Source of the DNA: RBG-16-66-20 sp049651845
GTDB taxonomy: Bacteria; Pseudomonadota; Gammaproteobacteria; Burkholderiales; SG8-39
Assembly: GCA_049651845.1 (NCBI GenBank)
Contig: JBASCW010000018.1
Coordinates: 1 to 47,633 of the forward strand
DNA length: 47,633 nucleotides
Direction: 5' to 3'
The translations under genes and the position numbers were made by a program. The notes below the pieces were generated by a model, which ran no database searches, was not told the DNA's origin, and saw nothing but the letters and a program-made list of their open reading frames with translations. Of the stretch, positions 27,433 to 33,979 are shown in pieces. The stretch's first letter is position 1, and each line of letters opens with the position of its first letter.

Positions 27433-27996
27433 ATGGCGGACCCAAAAACTCAGGACGACGAGGTCATGGCGATTACTGCGATTACCGCGGCTCTCTCGAA
27501 GCTATCTGATCCAGACGCGCGCAGGAATGTGCTTTCGTACATCAACGCTCGGTACTTGGGGAAGGCGCCCGGCGCCACCGATAGTCTGCCGCTCTTCACA
27601 ACTGCGGTTGCGTCGGCTCCCGTGGCCGTTGTTGAAACCACGCAGCGCGAGTTGCCGGGTGTTGCCCGGCTTACCGACACCGGGGAGCTTCGAATCACCG
27701 CGCGGGACTTGAAGGCTAAGAACGCACTTGACGCAGCAGTGCGATTGGCGCACATCGCCGTGTACGCGCACGAGCGCCTGACTCAGAAGCCGCTTTCGTC
27801 CAGGAAGGGGCTTACGCCCTTGCTGAAAGAGTGGCGCGTCTACGACGGCAACACTCGAGCGCGCATCGCCAAAGAGCGGGGCATCATCCGAAGCGGCGAC
27901 AGCATGTCGCTCGACACGCACGCGCGCCGCGACGCCGAGCGGTACATAGACGATATTCTCAACGAAGAGACGACCGGAATCTGGAGGCCGAAGTAG
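27433..27996 (+). CDS. Conserved mobile-element protein of unknown function
   Basis: A 187-aa soluble protein. The N-terminal segment (AITAITAALSKLSDPDARRNVLSYINARYLG) resembles short helical leaders seen in many phage and plasmid proteins. A central low-complexity linker (residues 48-75) joins a charged C-terminal domain (LKAKNALDAAVRLAHIAVYAHERLTQKPLSSRKGLTPLLKEWRVYDGNTRARIAKERGI). No catalytic motif is visible. Being first at the left end and next to the operator suggests a regulator or excision-related role, but nothing in the sequence proves it. Confidence 0.65.
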   Translation: MADPKTQDDEVMAITAITAALSKLSDPDARRNVLSYINARYLGKAPGATDSLPLFTTAVASAPVAVVETTQRELPGVARLTDTGELRITARDLKAKNALDAAVRLAHIAVYAHERLTQKPLSSRKGLTPLLKEWRVYDGNTRARIAKERGIIRSGDSMSLDTHARRDAERYIDDILNEETTGIWRPK

Positions 27997-28021
27997 CCAT
28001 GACAATCTGAAGCAGCGGCTA

Positions 28022-28142
28022 GGTGGCCATCGCCACCGGCGCCTGGCCCCAATAGAAAAGGCCCGGTCAGTCTCCTGTCTTGGCGGACGAGGACCGATCG
28101 GGCCGGTGTGGCTCTGCTGCACGGCGCTCAAAAGATCGAGCG
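28022..28142 (+). other. Structured leader upstream of the 48-aa gene
   Basis: A perfect 6-bp hairpin with a CATC loop (GGTGGC/GCCACC, 28022-28037), a longer imperfect stem (GGCCCGGTC near 28061 with GACCGATCGGGCC near 28110) and a CGCTC/GAGCG hairpin follow one another within 120 nt. This is more structure than expected by chance in a short gap. It may be a regulatory RNA or a terminator for the preceding gene. Confidence 0.35.
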
Positions 28143-28175
28143 TCGCTTAATACCTAACTAGCAAGGAATATTAAC

Positions 28176-28322
28176 ATGAGCAAGAAACAAAGCAACGAGA
28201 CCACCTCGGCCAGGGTCGCCACCATGGCGTCGCGCGTCCTGCGCGACCCGCACGCGACCAAGGCCGAGAAGTCTGCCGCAGCATCCGCTCTAACTCAGCG
28301 AGTGCCGCCAAGGAAGAAGTAA
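28176..28322 (+). CDS. 48-aa conserved small mobile-element protein
   Basis: Starts MSKKQSNETTSARVATMASRVLRDP and ends with a run of basic residues (RVPPRKK). A GGA-type ribosome site (AAGGAATATTAAC) precedes the ATG. Short proteins with the pattern S-A/S-x-V-A-T-x-A-S-x-V-L-R-D-P followed by A-E-K-S-x-A-A-S-A-L are, from memory, widespread in plasmids and integrative elements, with no known function. It is soluble, with no membrane segment. Confidence 0.7.
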   Translation: MSKKQSNETTSARVATMASRVLRDPHATKAEKSAAASALTQRVPPRKK

Positions 28323-28330
28323 CGTTCGGT

Positions 28331-28368
28331 CCTGGCGGCTGCGGGTTGCGATACTCGTATCCGCCAGG
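28331..28368 (+). terminator. Hairpin after the 48-aa gene
   Basis: CCTGGCGG and CCGCCAGG form an 8-bp perfect stem enclosing 22 nt, which itself contains ATACTCGTAT. It starts 9 nt after the stop. Only a short T-rich stretch follows, so termination is uncertain. Confidence 0.4.
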
Positions 28369-28465
28369 GTTCTAGCGGCTACATTGCAGCCATGTGCCCC
28401 TAATTTTCTTATCTGATGTGGGGTAAACTTGGTCCGTATTCAGCACCCCTAGCGCAAGGATTGCG

Positions 28466-28633
28466 ATGAAGTTAACCGAACCAGTAGTCGTTGCCCGCAA
28501 GACCTACGCCGCCAAACGCCGTGCTGCCGGCAGACGGATCGCGGCGAACATTCGCCGGCTTCAGCAAATCCGCACCACGCGGACGGCGGCTCAGGCACTC
28601 GCGGAAGCGCGCGGCGAACGTCTCGCGCGCTGA
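28466..28633 (+). CDS. Putative antitoxin partner of the PIN toxin
   Basis: A 55-aa highly basic protein (MKLTEPVVVARKTYAAKRRAAGRRIAANIRRLQQIRTTRTAAQALAEARGERLAR). It is preceded by AAGGA at good spacing. The stop overlaps the start of the PIN-domain gene as TGATG, the classical layout of type II toxin-antitoxin operons. I do not recognise the fold: no AbrB, RHH or Phd pattern is evident. The many Arg/Ala residues suggest helices that could bind DNA or cover the toxin active site. The antitoxin role rests on position only. Confidence 0.6.
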   Translation: MKLTEPVVVARKTYAAKRRAAGRRIAANIRRLQQIRTTRTAAQALAEARGERLAR

Positions 28634-29058
28634 TGGCGGTCGAGCTGGTGCTGGACGCCAGCGTATCCCTCGCCTGGTTCCTCAAAGAAACTCCTGAGCG
28701 CGCGGCGTACGCAGCGGCGGTAAGCGCGGCTGCCGCAGACGGCGCGATCCTGCACGTTCCCGTGCAGTGGGGGATCGAAATGGGCCACGTGCTGCTTCGC
28801 GAGCACCGGCGCAAGGTGCTGAATCGAGGAAAACTGGAGCAGGCATTCGAGGACCTCGATAGTTTCGACATCCGAGTGCACCTCGAACTATTCACCGCGC
28901 GCCGGGTGGTGGATCTTGCGCGACGCTATCACCTGCAGGGCTACGACGCGCTGTACTTTGATCTGGCGCGGACTCTCGGGCTCCCGCTCGCCACGCTCGA
29001 TCACGGCCACCGGCAGGCGGCCACGGTGCACCGTTTGAAGGTGTTCACACCCGGCTAG
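28633..29058 (+). CDS. PIN-domain (VapC-like) toxin ribonuclease
   Basis: A 141-aa PIN-domain protein. The four acidic active-site positions are visible: Asp8 in VLDASVSLAWF, Glu49 in WGIEMGHVL, Asp105 in GYDALYFDLARTLGLPL, and Asp123 in ATLDHGHRQAA. VapC toxins cleave tRNA or rRNA sites using Mg2+. The branch with D-A-S-V-x-L-A-W-F and G-Y-D-A-x-Y is common in proteobacterial mobile elements. It is translationally coupled to the small basic gene upstream. The pair probably stabilises the element. Confidence 0.85.
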   Translation: MAVELVLDASVSLAWFLKETPERAAYAAAVSAAAADGAILHVPVQWGIEMGHVLLREHRRKVLNRGKLEQAFEDLDSFDIRVHLELFTARRVVDLARRYHLQGYDALYFDLARTLGLPLATLDHGHRQAATVHRLKVFTPG

Positions 29059-29123
29059 CAGCACCCGGCAGGCGCACACGGTGATGGCAATCATCGCCGC
29101 GATAGGCCCAACAGTTCCCAAGT

Positions 29124-29696
29124 TCACACGACGGCGGCCACTCCGCCGCGAATGACTTCCTCATGGAGCACCAACGCAGAGCGCAACTGTTCGTAGCGCA
29201 AACGTGTGCGCTCGTGTCGCTGGACTTCTGATTCCGCGTTGTTGCGGTCTAGCCTGAACTTCACGGCGGCGCGGTCCGCCTGGACGATTTCCTCGTGTTC
29301 GAGTAGCACGGTATTCAAGGCTGGGTAGCCGTGCTCGAAGGCGCGCCGGGCGCTTTGCAGTGGCTCGGCTGCTTCATGTCCTCGCGGATGGGACCGGGCA
29401 ATCCGTTCTAGTTTCGTGACTGAAGCGAAGTGCAAATCCCTTAGCCGACTTGCAAAGCGTCGCGCCTTGCCAAGTGGCATTGCATTGCCATTGAGGTAGC
29501 GGCGGAAGCTCCGCTCTGATTCGCCGTATTCGCCGCCGATCTCAGTAAGTGTCGCGTCTGGCCGGCTTCTGCGCAGCTCGGCCACCAGCTCGCGGGCGAT
29601 GAACCGGGCGGTCTGCTCCGGGATCGCGGCGACGAAATATTTCCCGCGCGGGCGCTCGTTGAATTTTGGCCGGTCAGGCGACTTCGGCTTGTGCAC
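29124..29696 (-). CDS. Hypothetical regulator-like protein, divergent to the phage module
   Basis: A 190-aa protein with a GTG start (no upstream ATG in frame). The central part (ARELVAELRRSRPDATLTEIGGEYGESERSFRRYLNGNAMPLGKARRFASRL) reads like a helix-turn-helix with a recognition helix near ESERSFRRYLNG, similar in style to phage repressors. The C-terminal half is charged and probably helical or coiled. It is divergent from the phage genes, where inoviruses usually keep a repressor. There is no strong ribosome site. The repressor role is inferred from location and the possible HTH. Confidence 0.55.
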   Translation of the reverse strand: MHKPKSPDRPKFNERPRGKYFVAAIPEQTARFIARELVAELRRSRPDATLTEIGGEYGESERSFRRYLNGNAMPLGKARRFASRLRDLHFASVTKLERIARSHPRGHEAAEPLQSARRAFEHGYPALNTVLLEHEEIVQADRAAVKFRLDRNNAESEVQRHERTRLRYEQLRSALVLHEEVIRGGVAAVV

Positions 29697-29713
29697 GATG
29701 GCGCCACGAGTCG

Positions 29714-30046
29714 ATGTTCAACAGACAAATGCCGCGCACACCTACAGCCCGCGATTACGAGCTTGCAACGCAGCTTGGCAAGCTTCCCGGCTACTCCCTG
29801 GTGGGTACGCGCGAAGTCGCCGCCATGACGGGCTTTGCCCTCAACTCGGTACGTCAACGGAAAGTCCCGCTACCGCCCGCCGTCTTTAGCTCGCGGCGAA
29901 AAATCCTCTGGCGGCTCCAGGACGTTCGCGATTGGCTCGCCAAACTCAGCGTCACTCGTCGCGCCCGCCGCGCGCGGATTCAACCGCAGCACGGCGAGAC
30001 ATCCCGGAATTTGGAAATCGCTGCGGTCAGTGAGGAAACGAGATGA
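29714..30046 (+). CDS. Small helix-turn-helix protein (excisionase/AlpA-like)
   Basis: About 110 aa. The core LVGTREVAAMTGFALNSVRQRKVPLPPAVFSSRRKILWRLQDVRDWLAKL has the MerR/AlpA-type winged-helix pattern: a helix pair, a wing with hydrophobic residues, then W-R-x-x-D-V-x-x-W-L. Such proteins act as excisionases or transcription factors in phages and integrative elements. The start is uncertain; the ATG used here gives MFNRQMPRTP, and one 15 nt later is possible. Its start lies only 17 nt from the divergent gene start. The last codons overlap the next ORF by 4 nt (ATGA). Confidence 0.65.
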   Translation: MFNRQMPRTPTARDYELATQLGKLPGYSLVGTREVAAMTGFALNSVRQRKVPLPPAVFSSRRKILWRLQDVRDWLAKLSVTRRARRARIQPQHGETSRNLEIAAVSEETR

Positions 30047-30285
30047 CAACCCGCGATTGCCGCGCCGGAGTCTATCTCGCGCTCGCGCGTGTTTTCGGTC
30101 GCGACTGCGCATTCGGTCTCGTTCTTATCCCTGCGTCTTATCGCCGAGTCCGATTCTGCGTCCCGACTCACTCGGCGGCGCCGTGGCGGCCGCTTGCGGA
30201 CGGCGCGGCGCCGCACGAATTGTCTTTGCGCCCGTGTACGGCACGCGGGATTGACGCACTAACGCCGAAAAGGAGAGTTTCATGA
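30043..30285 (+). CDS. Possible 80-aa protein in the phage early operon
   Basis: An open frame with ATGA overlaps at both ends, tying it to the HTH gene upstream and to the ssDNA-binding gene downstream. The composition (many Arg, Cys and Ala, scattered Pro) does not look like a folded family and no domain is seen. The downstream gene has its own ribosome site inside this frame. The overlap pattern favours a real gene and the composition argues against it. Confidence 0.35.
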   Translation: MTTRDCRAGVYLALARVFGRDCAFGLVLIPASYRRVRFCVPTHSAAPWRPLADGAAPHELSLRPCTARGIDALTPKRRVS

Positions 30286-30572
30286 TTCGCATTGAAGTCA
30301 TAAGCACCACAGTGGATGAGCGGTCCGGTAACAAGAACGGCAGGAATTGGGTGATTCGCGAGCAGGCCGCCTACGCGCACCTGCTCGATGAGTTCAGCAA
30401 GCCGCTCAAGTACCCGGTGGCCTGCCTGGTGCCGCTGGAGAAGGAAGCGCCGCCGTATCAGGCTGGCTTCTACACCCTGGATCTGCGCTCGGTGTACGTG
30501 GGCGAGTTCCGGCGCCTGGAGCTGGGGCGCGTGAAGCTCGTACCGGCCGGCGCCGCGGCCAAGGCGGCCTGA
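30282..30572 (+). CDS. Inovirus single-stranded DNA-binding protein (pV-like)
   Basis: A 96-aa protein that coats progeny single-stranded phage DNA before export. It begins MIRIEVISTTVDERSGNKNGRNWVIREQAAYAHL and contains PYQAGFYTLDLRSVYVGEFRRLELGRVKLVP, which matches the phage helix-destabilising family (OB fold, Phage_DNA_bind). It has a good ribosome site (AGGAGAGTTTC). Its position directly before the rep gene is typical for inoviruses. In Ff phages the pV protein also represses translation of the rep (gene II) message, which is relevant to the hairpins at the junction with rep. Confidence 0.88.
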   Translation: MIRIEVISTTVDERSGNKNGRNWVIREQAAYAHLLDEFSKPLKYPVACLVPLEKEAPPYQAGFYTLDLRSVYVGEFRRLELGRVKLVPAGAAAKAA

Positions 30573-30573
30573 G

Positions 30574-31476
30574 GTGGGTTCCCCCCGTTCAGTAATACGG
30601 GGGGAAACCTTGGTTTCCCTTCCCGTCTGCATTGATTACTTCTCTTTTACGGTGCCCGGAGGCGACGTTGGAGCCATCGTCCTTGAGGCCCAGGCCTTCC
30701 TCGGACTGTCTGAGGTCGAAGACCGCGGGCGCGGCATGTTTGGTTATCGCCAGAGCGTCGATCTGGGCGGATACGGCCTCATTGCCTATGGAGGTGAGGC
30801 TCAGCGGGGGACAGTTCTTGTATCAATCAACGGCGAGGGGTGTCGCCGCATTGCGGATTTTCGCGGAGTGCGGGAGTGGGCGGAGTCTCTTGGCGCTCGA
30901 ATTACGCGGCTGGACATTGCCGCCGACGATCATGAGTCCGAATCTGTGGACGTTACCCGCGCAGTCCAGGCATGGCGGGACGGCCTCTTTAAGGTGGGTG
31001 GGCGGCCTCCGAAGGCACGCTGCATTGACGATTTCGGCAGCGGCGACGGTCGCACGCTGTACGTTGGATCTCGGCAAGGCGGAAAGCTGTGCCGGGTGTA
31101 CGAGAAGGGCAAGCAGCTAGGGGACAAGAAATCGAAGTGGACCCGTGCTGAAGTCGAGCTGCACGCCAAAGACCGCGTGATCCCCTGGGACGCGGTGACT
31201 GAGCCGGTCAAGTATCTCGCGGGAAGTTTTCCGTACTTCGCGTTCCTGTCGCTCGTATCCGAGCGTATTCGCACGATCAAGCGTGCGACCGAGATTTCAA
31301 TCGAGGCCGTCGGGCGCTGGGTGAAGCTCGCCGCCGGCAAGAGCATCAACGTCCTGCTCGATCACTTCGACGGCGATTTCGTCGAGCTGGTCCTCGCGAT
31401 GCGCCGGGAAGGGATTCCAAAACGATTGAAGGGCTGGTGGGGCGCAGAAGCGCGCCTCGCCGGTGCGTCGCCATGA
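30574..31476 (+). CDS. Inovirus rolling-circle replication initiator (Rep, pII-like)
   Basis: A replication initiation factor of up to 300 aa. The conserved core begins LPVCIDYFSFTVPG and contains ITRLDIAADDHE, LYVGSRQGGKLCRVYEKGKQ with the presumed nicking Tyr, and WTRAEVELHAKDRVIPWD with an acidic metal-site pattern, as in the Rep_trans family of inovirus and plasmid initiators. Two starts are possible: a GTG 2 nt after the ssb stop, or a TTG at 30610 preceded by GGGGGG at 5 nt. The TTG keeps all conserved residues and has the better ribosome site. The stop overlaps the next gene (ATGA). Confidence 0.9.
   Translation: MGSPRSVIRGETLVSLPVCIDYFSFTVPGGDVGAIVLEAQAFLGLSEVEDRGRGMFGYRQSVDLGGYGLIAYGGEAQRGTVLVSINGEGCRRIADFRGVREWAESLGARITRLDIAADDHESESVDVTRAVQAWRDGLFKVGGRPPKARCIDDFGSGDGRTLYVGSRQGGKLCRVYEKGKQLGDKKSKWTRAEVELHAKDRVIPWDAVTEPVKYLAGSFPYFAFLSLVSERIRTIKRATEISIEAVGRWVKLAAGKSINVLLDHFDGDFVELVLAMRREGIPKRLKGWWGAEARLAGASP
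30577..30619 (+). promoter_or_regulatory. Competing hairpins at the ssb/rep junction
   Basis: Segment A (GGTTCCCCCCGT, 30577-30588) can pair with segment B (ACGGGGGGAAACC, 30597-30609). B can instead pair with segment C (GGTTTCCC, 30612-30619) in a perfect 8-bp stem whose 2-nt loop holds the first bases of the possible TTG start of rep. The two folds exclude each other and both bury the G-rich ribosome site. This could regulate Rep translation or serve as replication origin structure. Confidence 0.6.
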
Positions 31477-31691
31477 CGTGGGTTATCGGCTGCCAGGTGG
31501 ACCCCGCTGCGAACGGCGGCGTCTGCCCAACGAACAAGACGCTTTGGGTAGACATCCCGGATCAGATGTCGCCTTTCAATCTGGACGTATCGGGCGCAGT
31601 AAACATCGGGGTCGCAATTCTCTCGGTGTGGGCTGTGGGTTGGGCCTTCGGAAGATTGGCCCGTTTCATCAACGAGACTGACGGAGGTTAG
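31473..31691 (+). CDS. Small inovirus membrane protein
   Basis: A 72-aa protein translationally coupled to rep by ATGA. The N-terminal half (MTWVIGCQVDPAANGGVCPTNKTLWVDIPDQM) has two cysteines and lies before a single membrane segment (AVNIGVAILSVWAVGWAFGRL). The C-terminus is charged. Genes of this size just before the coat gene in inoviruses are assembly or minor coat proteins (analogues of pVII/pIX or of the coat-preceding ORF). The exact role is unknown. Confidence 0.7.
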   Translation: MTWVIGCQVDPAANGGVCPTNKTLWVDIPDQMSPFNLDVSGAVNIGVAILSVWAVGWAFGRLARFINETDGG

Positions 31692-31695
31692 AACC

Positions 31696-31896
31696 ATGAA
31701 AAACAAGCTCAAAAGGCTTGCGGCTCTTGGCGCCTCGGCGGTCACCAGCGCGTCGGTTTTCGCCGCGGCTCCGGATGTTTCCGGCGTCGTGACGGAAATC
31801 GGCGGCACGGCTGCGCCAATCGCTGCAATCGGCGCGGCGGTGCTGCTGGTGTTCGTCGGCATCAAGACGTTCAAGTGGGTTCGCCGCGCGATGTAA
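31696..31896 (+). CDS. Inovirus major coat protein (pVIII-like)
   Basis: A 66-aa preprotein with a GGAGG ribosome site. The signal peptide MKNKLKRLAALGASAVTSASVFA is followed by a short acidic-to-neutral surface segment (APDVSGVVTEIGG), one membrane helix (AAPIAAIGAAVLLVFVGIKTF) and a basic tail (KWVRRAM). The tail faces the DNA inside the filament. Mature size is about 43 residues, similar to Ff coat (50). The next feature is a strong terminator, as in Ff phages, which lets coat be made in excess. Confidence 0.9.
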   Translation: MKNKLKRLAALGASAVTSASVFAAAPDVSGVVTEIGGTAAPIAAIGAAVLLVFVGIKTFKWVRRAM

Positions 31897-31916
31897 GCGG
31901 CGGCTCACCGTAGACC

Positions 31917-31946
31917 GGGGGCGCGCTCACAAGGTGCGCCCCCTTT
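31917..31946 (+). terminator. Rho-independent terminator after the coat gene
   Basis: GGGGGCGC and GCGCCCCC form a perfect 8-bp GC stem with an 11-nt loop followed by TTT. It lies 20 nt after the coat stop. Ff phages have the same arrangement between genes VIII and III. Confidence 0.85.
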
Positions 31947-31966
31947 CGAGGATCAAGGAGAAAGAA

Positions 31967-32044
31967 ATGGCGGCAGTGGATTACATGGGTTTGTGGGTGC
32001 TCGTCGCGCTCCTGGGCGCGGCGTGGTGGATTTTCAGGGCGTGA
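31967..32044 (+). CDS. 25-aa single-helix membrane protein
   Basis: MAAVDYMGLWVLVALLGAAWWIFRA, a single membrane helix with a strong AAGGAG site 7 nt upstream. It ends 2 nt before the adsorption-protein start. It is between the coat terminator and pIII, and its size and hydrophobicity fit a tip protein of the pVII/pIX kind. It is too short for most gene finders. Confidence 0.7.
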   Translation: MAAVDYMGLWVLVALLGAAWWIFRA

Positions 32045-32046
32045 GC

Positions 32047-33486
32047 ATGGACCTTGAAATGTTCATGCGGTTCGCGCTCGGCTTCCTGATCGGCGCGTGT
32101 CTGTGGGCGGCGGGGAATCGCGCGCACGCGGACACGATTCCGGCGACGGCGAACACGCAAACGCAGGCCGCGACGCAAACCAGCGTGGTGAAGTACTCGA
32201 CGAACGGCGGCCAGACGGTTTACGGATGGCACACGTCGATGGCGTCATTGCAAGGGGCAGTGCTCAGCGGGTTCAATGCGCAGGCGCCGCATGTGTGCTC
32301 GACGAGCGTATTCGGTGCGGCGTATGAGTCCTATAGCGCCGGTCCGATCGGCGAAGGCTATTTCATTATCTACAGCACGTGCGGCCCCTACCCGAATGGC
32401 ACTTATCAGTGGGTCGATCTGCCGCAGGCCATCTACCCGATTACGCAAACCTTCACGGAGTACACCTGTCCGGGCGGCTGGACGGTGAGCGGCAGCAATT
32501 GCACGCAGACCACCTACTCCTGCCCGGCCAATTACACGCTGAGCGGGACGATGTGCACGACGAATCCGGACGCTGGCGGTACGCAGGGGCCGCAGCTTTG
32601 CATTCCGGCGACCAGCTCGCCGGGCGCGGGGGCTTGCTACAACGGCACGCTCTACGACTACCAGACCGCGAGCAATCAGTTCGCGATCGGGGGCGTGCAG
32701 CAGTGGTGCGGGCCGACGCAGTCCTCGGGGCAGCCGTGTACGGCGAGCACGCCGCAGGGCGCAACGGGGTCGCCCACGTCATGCCCTGCGGGGCAGGTGC
32801 CGGGGACGATCAACGGGCAAACCGTCTGCCTCGGGGCGGGCGACGCCAATCCGGCGCAGAAGGTGGAGACGACCACCACCACTACGACGAACGCGCAAGG
32901 CCAGCCGACCGGGACAGCCACGACGACCACGACGACGAAGGACACCGGCACCGGGTCCACGGTAACGACGACGACTCGGAACCCGGATGGCACCGCGACG
33001 ACCCGGACAGATAACGTCGGCCCAAACACGAGCAAGCCAGACGTGCAACGGTTCTGCGAGCAGAACCCGGACGCGTCGATCTGCAAGAAATCGACGTGGG
33101 GAGGGGCGTGCGGGGCGTTCGCTTGCGATGGGGACGCCGTGCAATGCGCCATTGCGCGCGAGGTCTATCAGCGCAACTGCGCACTCTTCGACGCGCCGAC
33201 GGCGCTCTCCACGCTCGGCAATCAGGTATCGAGCGGCGCTGATCCGCAAGCCTCGCAAAACCCGGCGCTCGAAGCGAACCGGACGACGACAAGCCTGACC
33301 GGGTCGATCAGCCAGGACACGTTCCTCGCGCCGGGCGGCCTCGCGGATCAGCAATTCGTTGTGTCGCCGCGCCTGACGGTGACGCTGCCCTGGTCGCAAC
33401 TGAATTACTACCTCTCGATCATGGGTGCAATCGTGGTCGCGTTCGCGCTCGTGTTCGCCGCGCGCATTGTCGTGGGAGCGAGATAA
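32047..33486 (+). CDS. Inovirus minor coat/adsorption protein, TspB/pIII-like
   Basis: A 479-aa secreted and membrane-anchored protein. The signal peptide MDLEMFMRFALGFLIGACLWAAGNRAHA precedes an N-terminal domain with several cysteine pairs (YTCPGGWTVSGSNCTQTTYSCP and later). A Thr-rich linker (about residues 275-320) separates it from a C-terminal Cys-rich domain (FCEQNPDASICKKSTWGG...CDGDAVQC) of the TspB type. A single C-terminal helix (LSIMGAIVVAFALVFAARIVVGAR) anchors it, as in pIII. It should bind the host receptor (pilus or Tol proteins) and cap the filament. A start 54 nt upstream is rejected because it lacks a signal peptide. Confidence 0.85.
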   Translation: MDLEMFMRFALGFLIGACLWAAGNRAHADTIPATANTQTQAATQTSVVKYSTNGGQTVYGWHTSMASLQGAVLSGFNAQAPHVCSTSVFGAAYESYSAGPIGEGYFIIYSTCGPYPNGTYQWVDLPQAIYPITQTFTEYTCPGGWTVSGSNCTQTTYSCPANYTLSGTMCTTNPDAGGTQGPQLCIPATSSPGAGACYNGTLYDYQTASNQFAIGGVQQWCGPTQSSGQPCTASTPQGATGSPTSCPAGQVPGTINGQTVCLGAGDANPAQKVETTTTTTTNAQGQPTGTATTTTTTKDTGTGSTVTTTTRNPDGTATTRTDNVGPNTSKPDVQRFCEQNPDASICKKSTWGGACGAFACDGDAVQCAIAREVYQRNCALFDAPTALSTLGNQVSSGADPQASQNPALEANRTTTSLTGSISQDTFLAPGGLADQQFVVSPRLTVTLPWSQLNYYLSIMGAIVVAFALVFAARIVVGAR

Positions 33487-33785
33487 TGCCTCTCTTTCTC
33501 GCGGCACTGCTTGGCGGCCTGGTCCAGGCGGCAAGTTCGATTGTCGGGCGCGTGCTGATCGCCCTCGGCATCGGCTACGTCAGCTATACGGGCATCAATG
33601 CCCTGCTGACGTTGATCAAATCGCAGGTGGTGTCCTACCTCGTCGGTTCGCCGGGAACGGTGGTGGCGATCATGGGGCTCCTCAAGATTGACATGGCCGT
33701 GTCGATCATCTTTTCCGCGCTTGCCGCCCGGCTGGTCCTGCAAGGGCTCACGTCGGACAAGGTGACGCGCATGGTGATCAAGTGA
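33486..33785 (+). CDS. DUF2523 inovirus membrane protein (pVI-like)
   Basis: A 99-aa protein with three hydrophobic stretches and no signal peptide. DUF2523 proteins sit between the adsorption protein and Zot in inoviruses and are the analogue of pVI, which with pIII forms the filament end. Start overlaps the upstream stop by 1 nt (TAATG). Residues GIGYVSYTGINALLTLIKSQV and AVSIIFSALAARLVLQGLTSDKVTRMVIK are typical. The 3' end overlaps the next gene (GTGA). Confidence 0.85.
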   Translation: MPLFLAALLGGLVQAASSIVGRVLIALGIGYVSYTGINALLTLIKSQVVSYLVGSPGTVVAIMGLLKIDMAVSIIFSALAARLVLQGLTSDKVTRMVIK

Positions 33786-33979
33786 CCGGGTTTGTGCTGG
33801 TCGTCTACGTCGGCAGCGATACCCGGTACGTGCGCGACGTTTGCTTCGCGGAACGCCGGGTGCGGGTGACGACACAGCGCGACCGGGCGGCTCAGTTCAC
33901 GCAGCCTCAGTCTGAGTATTACCTCGGACGCCTGGCGGCTGAGAAATTTCCCTATCAGTTTGGGAAAGTCGCCGCATGA
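33782..33979 (+). CDS. 65-aa inovirus protein between DUF2523 and zot
   Basis: A short GTG-started gene (MTGFVLVVYVGSDTRYVRDVCFAERRVRVTTQRDRAAQF...). It overlaps the upstream stop as GTGA and the zot start as ATGA, so it is translated as part of the chain. It has no membrane segment and is basic. The first 25 residues suggest a small beta fold. I do not know its function; it may be a Zot partner. Confidence 0.6.
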   Translation: MTGFVLVVYVGSDTRYVRDVCFAERRVRVTTQRDRAAQFTQPQSEYYLGRLAAEKFPYQFGKVAA

